IMG/VR virus record: IMGVR_UViG_3300035162_004467
Location: 21,311-85,310 of that record
Origin: a virus
Length of the DNA stretch: 64,000 nt
Strand: one strand, 5' to 3'
Shown here: in pieces, positions 25,680 through 33,404 of the stretch
Layout: every line of letters starts with the position of its first letter
How positions within the stretch are numbered: position 1 is the first letter of the stretch
Notes under the pieces: model-generated
Told to the model about the DNA's origin: nothing
Database searches by the model: none
The model's input: the letters and a program-made list of their open reading frames with translations, nothing else
Program-made: the position numbers and the translations under genes

Positions 25680-26294
25680 ATGATCACTTACGGCATAACA
25701 GTAGCAGACGAGTTTTTCGAATTTAAAAGATTAATTAATTCACTTGAGCCATATGTTTTACCAGATGAGGAGATTGTCATCTTGGCAGATCAGAACAAAG
25801 TAACCAAAGAGATCGAAGAGTTTTGTGAGCTTTGCGGGTTGGAAGTGAACTATTTTGATTTCCAAAAAGATTTTTCTGAGTTTAAAAACACTTTGTTTGA
25901 CTTGTCTACTAAAGACTACTTGATGCAGATAGATGCTGATGAGCAGATACCCCCTTCTCTACTACATGCTTTGAGGACTGTCGGCCAACAAAAGCCAGAG
26001 ATTGACCTCCTTTGGATACCAAGAATTAACGTTGTTCGCGGGGCGACAGGAGAGCATATCAAAAAATACAACTGGAAAATAGACGATATGGGCTGGGAAG
26101 GATTTCCTGATTTTCAATCTCGTTTTGCTTCTACCAAAGGCCATATTAAGTGGGAGAATAAAGTTCACGAGGTTTTAGTGGGATCGAACAACCCATCAAA
26201 ACTTCTTGAATTCCCAGTTGAGAATTTTTCTATCCTTCATGTTAAGGATATTCAGAAGCAAGAAAAACAAAATGAACTCTACGAAACTATATAA
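25680..26294 (+). CDS. GT2-family glycosyltransferase
   Basis: A 204-residue GT-A enzyme of family 2 when started at ATG 25680, which follows a consensus AAGGAG; a GTG start 17 codons upstream lies before the hairpin and is less likely. The DxD metal/nucleotide-sugar motif appears as LMQIDADEQIPPSLL. The N-terminal strand MITYGITVADEF and a C-terminal WENKVHEVLV segment are typical of SpsA-like GT2 enzymes. It opens a cassette of sugar-modifying genes running to 31206. The acceptor is not known. Confidence 0.85.
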   Translation: MITYGITVADEFFEFKRLINSLEPYVLPDEEIVILADQNKVTKEIEEFCELCGLEVNYFDFQKDFSEFKNTLFDLSTKDYLMQIDADEQIPPSLLHALRTVGQQKPEIDLLWIPRINVVRGATGEHIKKYNWKIDDMGWEGFPDFQSRFASTKGHIKWENKVHEVLVGSNNPSKLLEFPVENFSILHVKDIQKQEKQNELYETI

Positions 26295-26296
26295 TT

Positions 26297-26872
26297 ATGA
26301 ACATTAATTTTGAAGGTATTGAACGTATTAACCATGTTTGTGAAGTTGGTTGTTTTTTGCCAGACACTATTCAATCAAAACAGTTTTTAGGCACACACGT
26401 AAAAACAACTTTAATAGAGCCAAATCCAAAAGCATTTAAACAGTTGCAAAAGTCTTTTGGTAGTCATAAAAATGTTTCATTGTTGAATTTGGCGATTACG
26501 GATAAAGGGGGAAAAGTAAAAATGTATAATAGGTGGGATGATGCAGATGCTTCTTGCTTTGTCGATTCGGAGTTTAGTCCAGCTATTGTAAATGATCAAT
26601 ATGTAAAAAACGATGAAGATAGCTTTATGGTAGATTCTGTATCCTTTGATAAAATTGATAATGGTAATATAGATATTTTATCCGTTGATACAGAAGGTCA
26701 TGAATGGTTTGTGATTAAAAACATGAAGAGTAGACCAAAGTTTATAATCTTGGAAACTCATGGTCAAAGTTATATTAATCCGTATATTAATAATATCACA
26801 ATGTGGATGAATCAAAACGGTTACGTTGTCTTAAAAAAAGATGAGTCAGATACATTATACTCAAAGACTTAA
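26297..26872 (+). CDS. FkbM-family methyltransferase
   Basis: A 191-residue SAM-dependent methyltransferase. The glycine-rich strand is seen as NHVCEVGCFLPDTIQ, followed by an acidic loop (LIEPNPKAF), and the FkbM signature near IDILSVDTEGHEWFVIKNM with the Asp-x-Glu-Gly motif. FkbM enzymes commonly O-methylate sugars. It lies two bases after the GT2 stop and overlaps the next gene by 32 nt, consistent with one operon that both adds and methylates sugars. Confidence 0.85.
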   Translation: MNINFEGIERINHVCEVGCFLPDTIQSKQFLGTHVKTTLIEPNPKAFKQLQKSFGSHKNVSLLNLAITDKGGKVKMYNRWDDADASCFVDSEFSPAIVNDQYVKNDEDSFMVDSVSFDKIDNGNIDILSVDTEGHEWFVIKNMKSRPKFIILETHGQSYINPYINNITMWMNQNGYVVLKKDESDTLYSKT

Positions 26873-27674
26873 TATTTTAGTTAGAGTTGAAGGTGGGTTA
26901 GGAGATTGCTTACTTTCTAATAGATTTATTCCTGCCATCAGGGAATATCACTCTGATTGTCATATTACTTTCGCATTCGATAATGATAGGGGAGAGGGTT
27001 ACCAACTAGATGTCTTAAAAAAATTCTATCCAAGCATATCTGATAGATATTGTTTTTGGGGTGAGATTGATAAAAGTGATTATGATTTCTTTTATGATCT
27101 CCATATCGACAAAATGGAATGGACGACTTATGATTTTGATTGGTTGAGTAGATTCTATTATTTCCCCAAGCCAGAGATTACAGTCCAAAAAGGAGATTAT
27201 GTTTGTTTGCATTTGACTCATAATTTATGGGAGCCAAAAAATCTTAAGAAGGATTATGTCACCAAACTGGTCAACTCTCTTTATGATACTGGCAATAAGC
27301 TAGTCGCGATTTGCACAGAAAAAGAAAAAGAGCGTTACTCTGATGTTTTGGATAAAGTTAAAATAGTTTGCTCTAGTATTGATAAAGCATGTATTACCGT
27401 AATGGGAGCTAAAGCTTTTGTAACTATTGATTCTGGTTTTAAATATATAGCTTATGCGAATGGAGTTCCGACTATTGAAACAGCAGATTATTATTCTCAA
27501 GTCGGGGCTACTCATCCAATGATTAAAGCAAGGTGGTTGCCATTCCAAGAGCGTGGTTTACCACTTTATTCTGATCCTGAGTATTTCTTAGTTGGTTTGA
27601 GAAGCATTTTAGAAAATAGAATTTCTTCTATATTCCCTTATAATAATTCCAATAAAAAAACATTTAAACTATGA
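26841..27674 (+). CDS. GT9-like glycosyltransferase (heptosyltransferase fold)
   Basis: A 277-residue GT-B enzyme. The N-terminal motif LVRVEGGLGDCLLSNRFIPA is the phosphate-loop strand-helix of GT9 heptosyltransferases, with the conserved Gly-Asp. The C-terminal donor part has a degenerate TIDSGFKYIAYANGVPTIE stretch, where GT9 enzymes normally have D-S-G-x-x-H; the histidine position is altered to Lys/Tyr. It may therefore use a different donor. Its start lies 32 nt inside the FkbM gene and its stop overlaps the next start (ATGA). Confidence 0.7.
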   Translation: MSQIHYTQRLNILVRVEGGLGDCLLSNRFIPAIREYHSDCHITFAFDNDRGEGYQLDVLKKFYPSISDRYCFWGEIDKSDYDFFYDLHIDKMEWTTYDFDWLSRFYYFPKPEITVQKGDYVCLHLTHNLWEPKNLKKDYVTKLVNSLYDTGNKLVAICTEKEKERYSDVLDKVKIVCSSIDKACITVMGAKAFVTIDSGFKYIAYANGVPTIETADYYSQVGATHPMIKARWLPFQERGLPLYSDPEYFLVGLRSILENRISSIFPYNNSNKKTFKL

Positions 27675-28390
27675 ATAAGTTACAAATAGTAGAAGGTATA
27701 CTTGATGAGTTAAGACCATATGCGATTCCTTTCACTATGCGTAGGTATGGCAATCCAAATAGAGATGGTGGATATGGTTTACTAAAAAAAATTACTGAAG
27801 AGTCTCCAATTGTTTACTCTCTAGGCGTAGGGGTGTTTATTGAAAATATTTTATTCGATTTACAAATGGCTGACTCTGGGAAAAGGGTATACCTATATGA
27901 TGATAACTTAGATGAGCTACCCAAAAACCACGAAAACTTTACTTACAAAAGAAGTTATGTCTCTTCTGAAAATGCGTCAAAGCATATTGAAGAAAATGGG
28001 CATAAAGATGAAACAGATATTCTCGGACAAATAGACATTGAAGGTGCTGAGTATGAATTATTTTCTGAAGTAGATGAGTCTTATTTCAAACATTTTTCTC
28101 AACTAAGCGTAGAATTTCATGATCTTCACGAGCCTACGGTTGAAATGTTGAATGTATTTAAAAAGTTAAATAAGTATTATTATATTTATCATATTCATGC
28201 TAATAATAATAGAATGGTGTTTGATTCAGAAAAAGGGATTCTTCCGCAAGTTTTGGAGATTTGTTTTTTAAGAAAAGATAAGTTGGATTTTAATCCTTAT
28301 TTCTGTAAAATACCTCGGCCTATTAACGGTATAGATAAACCTTGCAGGATTGAAGATCCAGATATTTTTTTACAATGGTGGTGTGATTAG
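27671..28390 (+). CDS. FkbM-like methyltransferase
   Basis: A 239-residue protein with a divergent SAM fold. A PIVYSLGVGVFIENILFD strand-loop replaces the usual glycine-rich loop. The IDIEGAEYELF motif matches the FkbM/Methyltransf_21 signature near the catalytic pocket. A hydrophobic C-terminal domain follows. It begins in the stop codon of the GT9-like gene and is in one operon with it. It probably methylates a glycan made by its neighbours, but the substrate is unproven. Confidence 0.65.
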   Translation: MNKLQIVEGILDELRPYAIPFTMRRYGNPNRDGGYGLLKKITEESPIVYSLGVGVFIENILFDLQMADSGKRVYLYDDNLDELPKNHENFTYKRSYVSSENASKHIEENGHKDETDILGQIDIEGAEYELFSEVDESYFKHFSQLSVEFHDLHEPTVEMLNVFKKLNKYYYIYHIHANNNRMVFDSEKGILPQVLEICFLRKDKLDFNPYFCKIPRPINGIDKPCRIEDPDIFLQWWCD

Positions 28391-28392
28391 TT

Positions 28393-29133
28393 ATGGAAAA
28401 ATTAGGAATAGTAATACCAGAGATACTAGGAGTAGGAGATAAAGTTCAATTTTCTCATATTCCAGAAAATTTCTATAAAAATCATGGTATTAAATTAATT
28501 GATATTTCTAAATGCTGGACTCTTGATAAAAATCCATACATTCAAAGAGGAGTCAAGCCTGATAAAGTTCTTGATTTGTGGAAACTATCTTGTAGTTCTG
28601 GCCATTACTTAAGCAGGGCAGAATTAATGAATTCCGTTTTAAAATTTGAAAAAATATATTGTCGATCTCCTAGACTTTATTTTAACGAAGAGCCGAAATA
28701 TGTTATACAAAATAAAATTTGTTTACATTCTCAGGGAGTTAGTTCAAAATCAATTTTTTCTGATAAGATAATCAAAACTATTAAGGAGAGATATCCTAAT
28801 TATCATATTGTTCAGATAGGAGGGGGAGGTGATGTTGATTGTGGTGTAAATGATTTGCGTGGGTTAAATATGTGGGATACTGTTAGAGAGATTTCGACTT
28901 CTGCTATTTTTATTGGTGTTAATAGTGGGATGATGAATATAGCTAATTGCTACCCGCATATAAATAAAAAACTCATAATTGATTTGTCTTCTGGAGAATT
29001 TGATCAAAATTTGAATAAATTTCATCCCTTATCCTTTAATCATCATTTATTTTTATGGGTGGATTATGGTTGGCAATATTACAATGATTCCGAAATTGAT
29101 ATTGGATGCACTTATTCTTACAATAAAATATAA
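28393..29133 (+). CDS. GT9-like glycosyltransferase, single gene
   Basis: A 246-residue protein. The C-terminal half is GT9-like: a Q-I-G-G-G-G-D strand-loop, a TVREISTSAIFIGVNSGMMN helix-strand-turn where the donor pocket lies, and a following strand with DLSSG. The N-terminal part is short for a full GT-B enzyme. The usual Asp and His of the GT9 donor signature are replaced (N-S-G-M-M-N), so the enzyme may be divergent or use another donor. The stop overlaps the next start (TAATG). Confidence 0.6.
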   Translation: MEKLGIVIPEILGVGDKVQFSHIPENFYKNHGIKLIDISKCWTLDKNPYIQRGVKPDKVLDLWKLSCSSGHYLSRAELMNSVLKFEKIYCRSPRLYFNEEPKYVIQNKICLHSQGVSSKSIFSDKIIKTIKERYPNYHIVQIGGGGDVDCGVNDLRGLNMWDTVREISTSAIFIGVNSGMMNIANCYPHINKKLIIDLSSGEFDQNLNKFHPLSFNHHLFLWVDYGWQYYNDSEIDIGCTYSYNKI

Positions 29134-29474
29134 TGATTAAGTTAAAAGTAGATGAGGGATACGCTTTTGATTACTTAGCTATCCTAGAGGTTAAGAAGAA
29201 CAATAATGCAGAACAGACAGAACTTTGGCTAAATTGCTCTGCTTATTTATCAAGTCAATTTTCTAAAGAGTTTTGGGACAATTTAATCTCGTCCAAAGAA
29301 TACGAGGATATGGTTTTAGTTAACCAGAAAACTTTTGATGCAGTTGATAAAGCTCGTTATGGAGAAATAACTGCCAAAGAAGTTGATGATTGTAATATGG
29401 AAAGATATAATGCTAAACAAACCTTCCTCAATAAATTTTTTCCAGAAAGTGGCCAGCAAGAATTCAAAACATAA
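29133..29474 (+). CDS. Conserved phage hypothetical protein
   Basis: A 113-residue, charged, mostly helical protein starting MIKLKVDEGYAFDYLAILE. It looks like small conserved marine phage proteins of unknown function; no catalytic motif, membrane segment or signal peptide is present. It sits inside the sugar cassette, sharing one base with the upstream GT9-like gene, while its 3' end overlaps the start of the DUF5672-like gene. A structural or regulatory role is possible; nothing more specific is supported. Confidence 0.5.
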   Translation: MIKLKVDEGYAFDYLAILEVKKNNNAEQTELWLNCSAYLSSQFSKEFWDNLISSKEYEDMVLVNQKTFDAVDKARYGEITAKEVDDCNMERYNAKQTFLNKFFPESGQQEFKT

Positions 29475-30174
29475 TCATAAAAGAGCATTTGATAAAACGA
29501 TATCTCTTTTTACTTATATTTCATCAGAAGATGAGGTAGAGATAACCTTGGGGGTTGTTGAACATTGCACTTCTGTTTTCGAATTTGATGATATAGTTAT
29601 CTGCTCAAAAATTCCTAATCTAGATACCTCTAAATTTGAAACACTTGGAGCTAGATTCGTTTTTGAAGATGACTTAGACTCCAGTTATGAATCCTATAAT
29701 TTTTTTAAACTTAATCGTTTAGATGATCATATAAAGACGGATTTTGTTTTGACGGTAGAAAATGATGGCTTTATCATTGATGCTTCACTTTGGAAAGATG
29801 AATTTCTTGATTATGATTACATCGCCCCCCCTTGGTATGACCCAGTAGATGATCCTAAATATAGAGTTGGGAATGGGGGCTTTTCTCTTAGAAGCAAGAA
29901 ATTATTGGAGGCAACTAAAATAATAACAGATTCTCGTGATGGCCCCTTTGGTAATGAAGATATATTCATTTGTTGGAAGTCGAAAAAAGTGCTGGAGTCC
30001 TTCTATAAAGTCAAATTTGCTCCAGTTGAGTTGGCAGCTGAATTCGGAGTTGAGAATAATCTTTGCCCAGAACAGAATCACGTTGTAATGGACAACCTCT
30101 CAACTTATGACACATTTGGGTTTCATGGTTTTGAACATATACCTTTGATGCATTCTACTTTTTTAAAAAAATAA
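29386..30174 (+). CDS. DUF5672-like glycosyltransferase
   Basis: About 260 residues. The core from ~38 onward reads like DUF5672, a GT-A-like family: TDFVLTVENDGFIIDASLWK, a DYDYIAPPWYDP stretch, and RVGNGGFSLRSKKLLE, which is the family's hallmark near the active site. Such enzymes are found in LPS and capsule clusters. The true start is uncertain: ATG at 29386 or 29410 lies within the upstream gene and precedes the homologous core by more than 25 codons. The stop is 3 nt before the GDP-mannose dehydratase gene. Confidence 0.7.
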   Translation: MIVIWKDIMLNKPSSINFFQKVASKNSKHNHKRAFDKTISLFTYISSEDEVEITLGVVEHCTSVFEFDDIVICSKIPNLDTSKFETLGARFVFEDDLDSSYESYNFFKLNRLDDHIKTDFVLTVENDGFIIDASLWKDEFLDYDYIAPPWYDPVDDPKYRVGNGGFSLRSKKLLEATKIITDSRDGPFGNEDIFICWKSKKVLESFYKVKFAPVELAAEFGVENNLCPEQNHVVMDNLSTYDTFGFHGFEHIPLMHSTFLKK

Positions 30175-30177
30175 GAT

Positions 30178-31206
30178 ATGAAAAAAATAATTATTACAGG
30201 AGTAACAGGGCAAGATGGTAGCTTCATGGCAGACTACCTTTTGAAGAATACTGAACATGCTATTGTCGCTGGAGTTCGACGTTTGAGTGTAAAAAACCAT
30301 GGTAACATTAATCATCTGGTAGATAATCCACGATTCAAGCTCATTGATCTTGACGTTGCAGATCAGGCTAATACAGAGGCAGTGATAGAAGAGGAGAAGC
30401 CAGATTACTTCATTAATTTCGCCGCTAATTCTTTTGTCGGTGTGAGTTGGAAAATGCCAGTTAATCACATGGAGACAAACGCGATGGCTGTTCTTTATCA
30501 ACTAGAAGCTATAAGGAAGCATCGCCCTAATTGCCGCTACTACAACGCTGGCTCCTCAGAGGAGTTTGGGGACGTTTTACATTCTCCTCAGTCAGAGCTT
30601 CATCCTTTGCGTCCAAGAAGCCCCTACGGGGTTTCTAAGGCTAGCGCGAGGCACATGGTAAAAGCATGGAGGGATTCTTATAACCTTTACGCTATTCAGG
30701 GCTGGTTATTCAACCACGAAGGAACTCGTCGCGGGGAAGAATTTGTTACCCGTAAGATCACCAAGAATGTCGCTCGTATCAAATACGAGTATATTTTAAA
30801 TGATTTTAAACCCCTTGAGTTAGGCAATATTGATGCGAAGAGAGACTGGAGCGATGCTGAAGATTTTGTTGAAGGCGTTTGGTTGATGCTCAACCAAGAG
30901 TACCCAAAAGAATACGTGCTTTCTTCAAACGAAACTCATACCATTCGTGAATTTGTTGAGGAGGCTTTTAATTTTGCAGGGTTTGGTTCCGAGAAGTGTC
31001 GTTGGGAAGGCCGTGGAGTTGATGAAAAATATTACCACGGAGATAAGGTGCTGGTGCAGATCAACCCTGAATTCTATCGTCCTGCTGAAGTAGACCTCCT
31101 TTTAGGAGATTCCTCATTAGCAAGAAGAGAGCTTAACTGGAACCCTCAGACTGATTTTCTAGAATTAGTCAGAAAAATGGTTGCACACGATCTCAGGGAG
31201 TGCTAA
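30178..31206 (+). CDS. gmd: GDP-mannose 4,6-dehydratase
   Basis: A 342-residue short-chain dehydrogenase/reductase that converts GDP-D-mannose to GDP-4-keto-6-deoxymannose, the first step to GDP-fucose, rhamnose or perosamine. Motifs: GVTGQDGSF at the N-terminus (NADP loop), NFAANSFVGVSW, AGSSEEFG (catalytic Ser/Glu) and RSPYGVSKASARH (catalytic Tyr-x-x-x-Lys), then GWLFNHEGTRRGEEF, a Gmd-specific loop. Length matches the family. It ends the sugar cassette and supplies a deoxysugar precursor; the downstream enzyme may come from the host. Confidence 0.93.
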   Translation: MKKIIITGVTGQDGSFMADYLLKNTEHAIVAGVRRLSVKNHGNINHLVDNPRFKLIDLDVADQANTEAVIEEEKPDYFINFAANSFVGVSWKMPVNHMETNAMAVLYQLEAIRKHRPNCRYYNAGSSEEFGDVLHSPQSELHPLRPRSPYGVSKASARHMVKAWRDSYNLYAIQGWLFNHEGTRRGEEFVTRKITKNVARIKYEYILNDFKPLELGNIDAKRDWSDAEDFVEGVWLMLNQEYPKEYVLSSNETHTIREFVEEAFNFAGFGSEKCRWEGRGVDEKYYHGDKVLVQINPEFYRPAEVDLLLGDSSLARRELNWNPQTDFLELVRKMVAHDLREC

Positions 31207-31215
31207 CCTAGATTC

Positions 31216-31662
31216 ATGCCAAGAGGTAAAAGGGAATGTCCAAAGTGTTCTGCTTCATGTTCTACCCGCGCTTCAGTGTGTGAGTGCGGTTTTAGTTTTA
31301 AAAGCCAAAAAAAAATACCCAAAAAGCCTACTTATTTTAAAGAGAGGCAACAGTTTATAAGGAAGATGCTGAATGATCAGTCTTCTATTGACTATAAACT
31401 GGATATGATCGCAGCTACAAAGCTGTTCAAGCATTTCAAAAATGAGGTTGACTTTTTGCTGAAGGTTAAAGCTCCTTTCAAGTTTGATCGTTCAATAAAA
31501 TATTTTTTATCCAAGGAGGGTTTAGATTATTTAGATAAAAAACATAAAGAGTTTCACTATAAGCCAAAAAACTCTGAGAAAATGGTTGACCAAAAGGTCA
31601 AATCAGGAGAGGATATGTTGATCGAAAAAAGAAAAACCCTGAGAGATTTTTTAGATGAGTAA
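31216..31662 (+). CDS. Small zinc-ribbon protein
   Basis: A 148-residue protein with an N-terminal zinc ribbon (C-P-K-C and, after ten residues, C-E-C-G) and a basic, helical rest. It opens the replication cassette and overlaps recA by 8 nt. The ribbon and basic character suggest nucleic-acid or protein binding. It might load or regulate the recombinase encoded next to it, which is an inference from gene order only. Confidence 0.6.
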   Translation: MPRGKRECPKCSASCSTRASVCECGFSFKSQKKIPKKPTYFKERQQFIRKMLNDQSSIDYKLDMIAATKLFKHFKNEVDFLLKVKAPFKFDRSIKYFLSKEGLDYLDKKHKEFHYKPKNSEKMVDQKVKSGEDMLIEKRKTLRDFLDE

Positions 31663-32782
31663 GAAAAGTACGAAAGAAACAGTTGGGACTTCGGAATTCA
31701 TGTCGAAGTTTTTTAAGAGCAATAAAGATTACCATTACAACTACGAAGAAACTGCGAAACCTTATGTGGTTTCAACTGGCTCTCTAATTCTGGATCAGTT
31801 TGTAGGTGGTGGTCTTGGAGCTGGACTCCAGCGTTTTATTGGTTGCAATGAGGGGGGCAAAACAAATGAAGCACTTCATGTTATGAAGAATATGCTTGAG
31901 ACTGTAGAAAAAACAAAAGGTCTGTATATTAAAGCGGAAGGTCGTTTGTCAGAAGATATTCAAAAACGTTCTGGCTTGAAATTTGTGACCGACCCAGAAG
32001 ACTGGGAATTGGGTAATTGCCTTGTTTGGGAGTGCAATATTTATGATGTAGTTTTCGATGGCCTTAGAGAACTACTAAAGAATAACCCAGATAAAGAAAA
32101 ATTTTGCATTGTCATCGATAGTATGGATAGCTTGCTTCCTAAATCTGATCTAGAGAAGACCACCAGTGACGCAGCAAAAGTTGCAGCAGGTGCGTCTCTA
32201 ACTTCAGATTTCCTAAAGCGAGTTAGTCTTGGTATGGGTAAGTTTGGTCATATGTGCATTATGATCTCTCAGGTTCGGTCAACTATTAAAACGAGTCAGT
32301 ATGCGGCTAGTGATCCAAACAACCAAACTAATTCTAGCGGTGGCAATGCAGCTCTTCACTATCCAGACTGGATTATAAACTTCGAAAGAAGAAATCAGTC
32401 TGATTTGATTTTACAAGATCAAAAAGCAAGACCAAGCCCAGAGAATTCTATCATAGGCCATTATGCGAAAGTTCATATTCAGAAGTCTACGAATGAAAGC
32501 ACTGGGATGCGTATCCGTTACCCAATCAAGCATGGTCGTACTGACGGGAAGTCTATTTGGATTGAGCGAGAGATTATTGAAATGCTTTTAATGTGGAACT
32601 TCATTGAGAAGGCTGGTTCTTGGTTCAAGATTGATGATGAGCTTATTAAGTATCTCGCTGATAGGGGAGTTGAAGTTCAAGAGAAGTATCAGGGAATGAA
32701 ATCTCTCTATGACCTTTTGGAGAACAATGAAGAAACAGCCAAAGGAATGCACTTGTTTATTGCTGAGAATATTTTTGTATGA
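31655..32782 (+). CDS. RecA/UvsX-like recombinase
   Basis: A 375-residue RecA-family ATPase that forms filaments on ssDNA and promotes strand exchange. The P-loop is G63-C-N-E-G-G-K-T70, unlike the GPESSGKT of bacterial RecA. LYIKAEGRLSED holds the catalytic glutamate (E95), and FCIVIDSMDSL is the Walker B strand. An M-I-S-Q-V-R strand ends in the sensor glutamine. The following S-S-G-G-N-A-A-L-H-Y segment matches the loop-2/core region. It belongs to the RecA/UvsX superfamily and is closer in style to phage recombinases than to host RecA. It overlaps the nuclease gene (ATGA). Confidence 0.85.
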   Translation: MSKKSTKETVGTSEFMSKFFKSNKDYHYNYEETAKPYVVSTGSLILDQFVGGGLGAGLQRFIGCNEGGKTNEALHVMKNMLETVEKTKGLYIKAEGRLSEDIQKRSGLKFVTDPEDWELGNCLVWECNIYDVVFDGLRELLKNNPDKEKFCIVIDSMDSLLPKSDLEKTTSDAAKVAAGASLTSDFLKRVSLGMGKFGHMCIMISQVRSTIKTSQYAASDPNNQTNSSGGNAALHYPDWIINFERRNQSDLILQDQKARPSPENSIIGHYAKVHIQKSTNESTGMRIRYPIKHGRTDGKSIWIEREIIEMLLMWNFIEKAGSWFKIDDELIKYLADRGVEVQEKYQGMKSLYDLLENNEETAKGMHLFIAENIFV

Positions 32783-33186
32783 TTTTTCTGACGACAACTG
32801 GTCGTGAACAGAAGCTGAAAAACTCTTCGAAATATTTAATCAACTGGGACGAGAAATGTCGTAGTAAAATCCAAAAAAGAGTAAAAGACCTTTTGCACTC
32901 ACACTGGATCTCTGATATAGTTTTTGAAGAGTTCCCTGTTCTTGGGACTAGAATGACTATAGACTTCTACAACGCAAATAAAAAACTTGCAATAGAAGTC
33001 GATGGCAATCAGCATTACAAATATAATAAATTTTTCCATTCAAACTCTAGGCAGAATTTCTTGTCACAATTGCAGAGAGATGAGAAGAAGGAATATTTTT
33101 GCGAAATCAACAAAATTAGACTTGTAAGAATACTGGAGAAGGATACTCTCAATGAAGATCTGCTGAACAAGTTAGACGTAATATGA
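32779..33186 (+). CDS. Putative PD-(D/E)XK nuclease (DUF559/Vsr-like)
   Basis: A 135-residue protein with the core pattern of small PD-(D/E)XK nucleases: E51, then TIDF (D62), then E73-V-D-G-N-Q-H-Y where E73 and D75 replace the usual E-x-K. The same E-V-D-G...H-Y arrangement occurs in DUF559 and Vsr-type proteins. It is placed between recA and helicase genes with ATGA overlaps on both sides. A junction- or nick-processing role in recombination fits, but the substrate is unknown. Confidence 0.6.
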   Translation: MIFLTTTGREQKLKNSSKYLINWDEKCRSKIQKRVKDLLHSHWISDIVFEEFPVLGTRMTIDFYNANKKLAIEVDGNQHYKYNKFFHSNSRQNFLSQLQRDEKKEYFCEINKIRLVRILEKDTLNEDLLNKLDVI

Positions 33187-33404
33187 ACTTTTTTGACAAA
33201 ACAGACAATACCTTACCTCAAAGCATTCTTACTAAATTGTTCGACTGCACTGGCTCCCCAAGTGGAGGAAACAAAGGGTTCTTCCTATTTTACATAAATG
33301 AAGTTGGTCATCCTACTCTCTCGACTAAAACAGACAATACTTGTGTTGATATGGCTCTCTCTAAATTAGTCGAAATATCTCAACAGCAGGAGGTGAGCGA
33401 ATGA
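33183..33404 (+). CDS. Hypothetical protein between nuclease and helicase genes
   Basis: A 73-residue protein starting in the stop codon of the nuclease gene and ending 4 nt inside the helicase gene. It contains two cysteines (F-D-C and N-T-C), a Gly/Ser/Asn loop and a C-terminal helix that ends in Glu/Gln. The Shine-Dalgarno AGGAGGTG of dnaB lies in its 3' end. Coupled translation in the replication operon is the only strong clue; function unknown. Confidence 0.5.
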   Translation: MNFFDKTDNTLPQSILTKLFDCTGSPSGGNKGFFLFYINEVGHPTLSTKTDNTCVDMALSKLVEISQQQEVSE

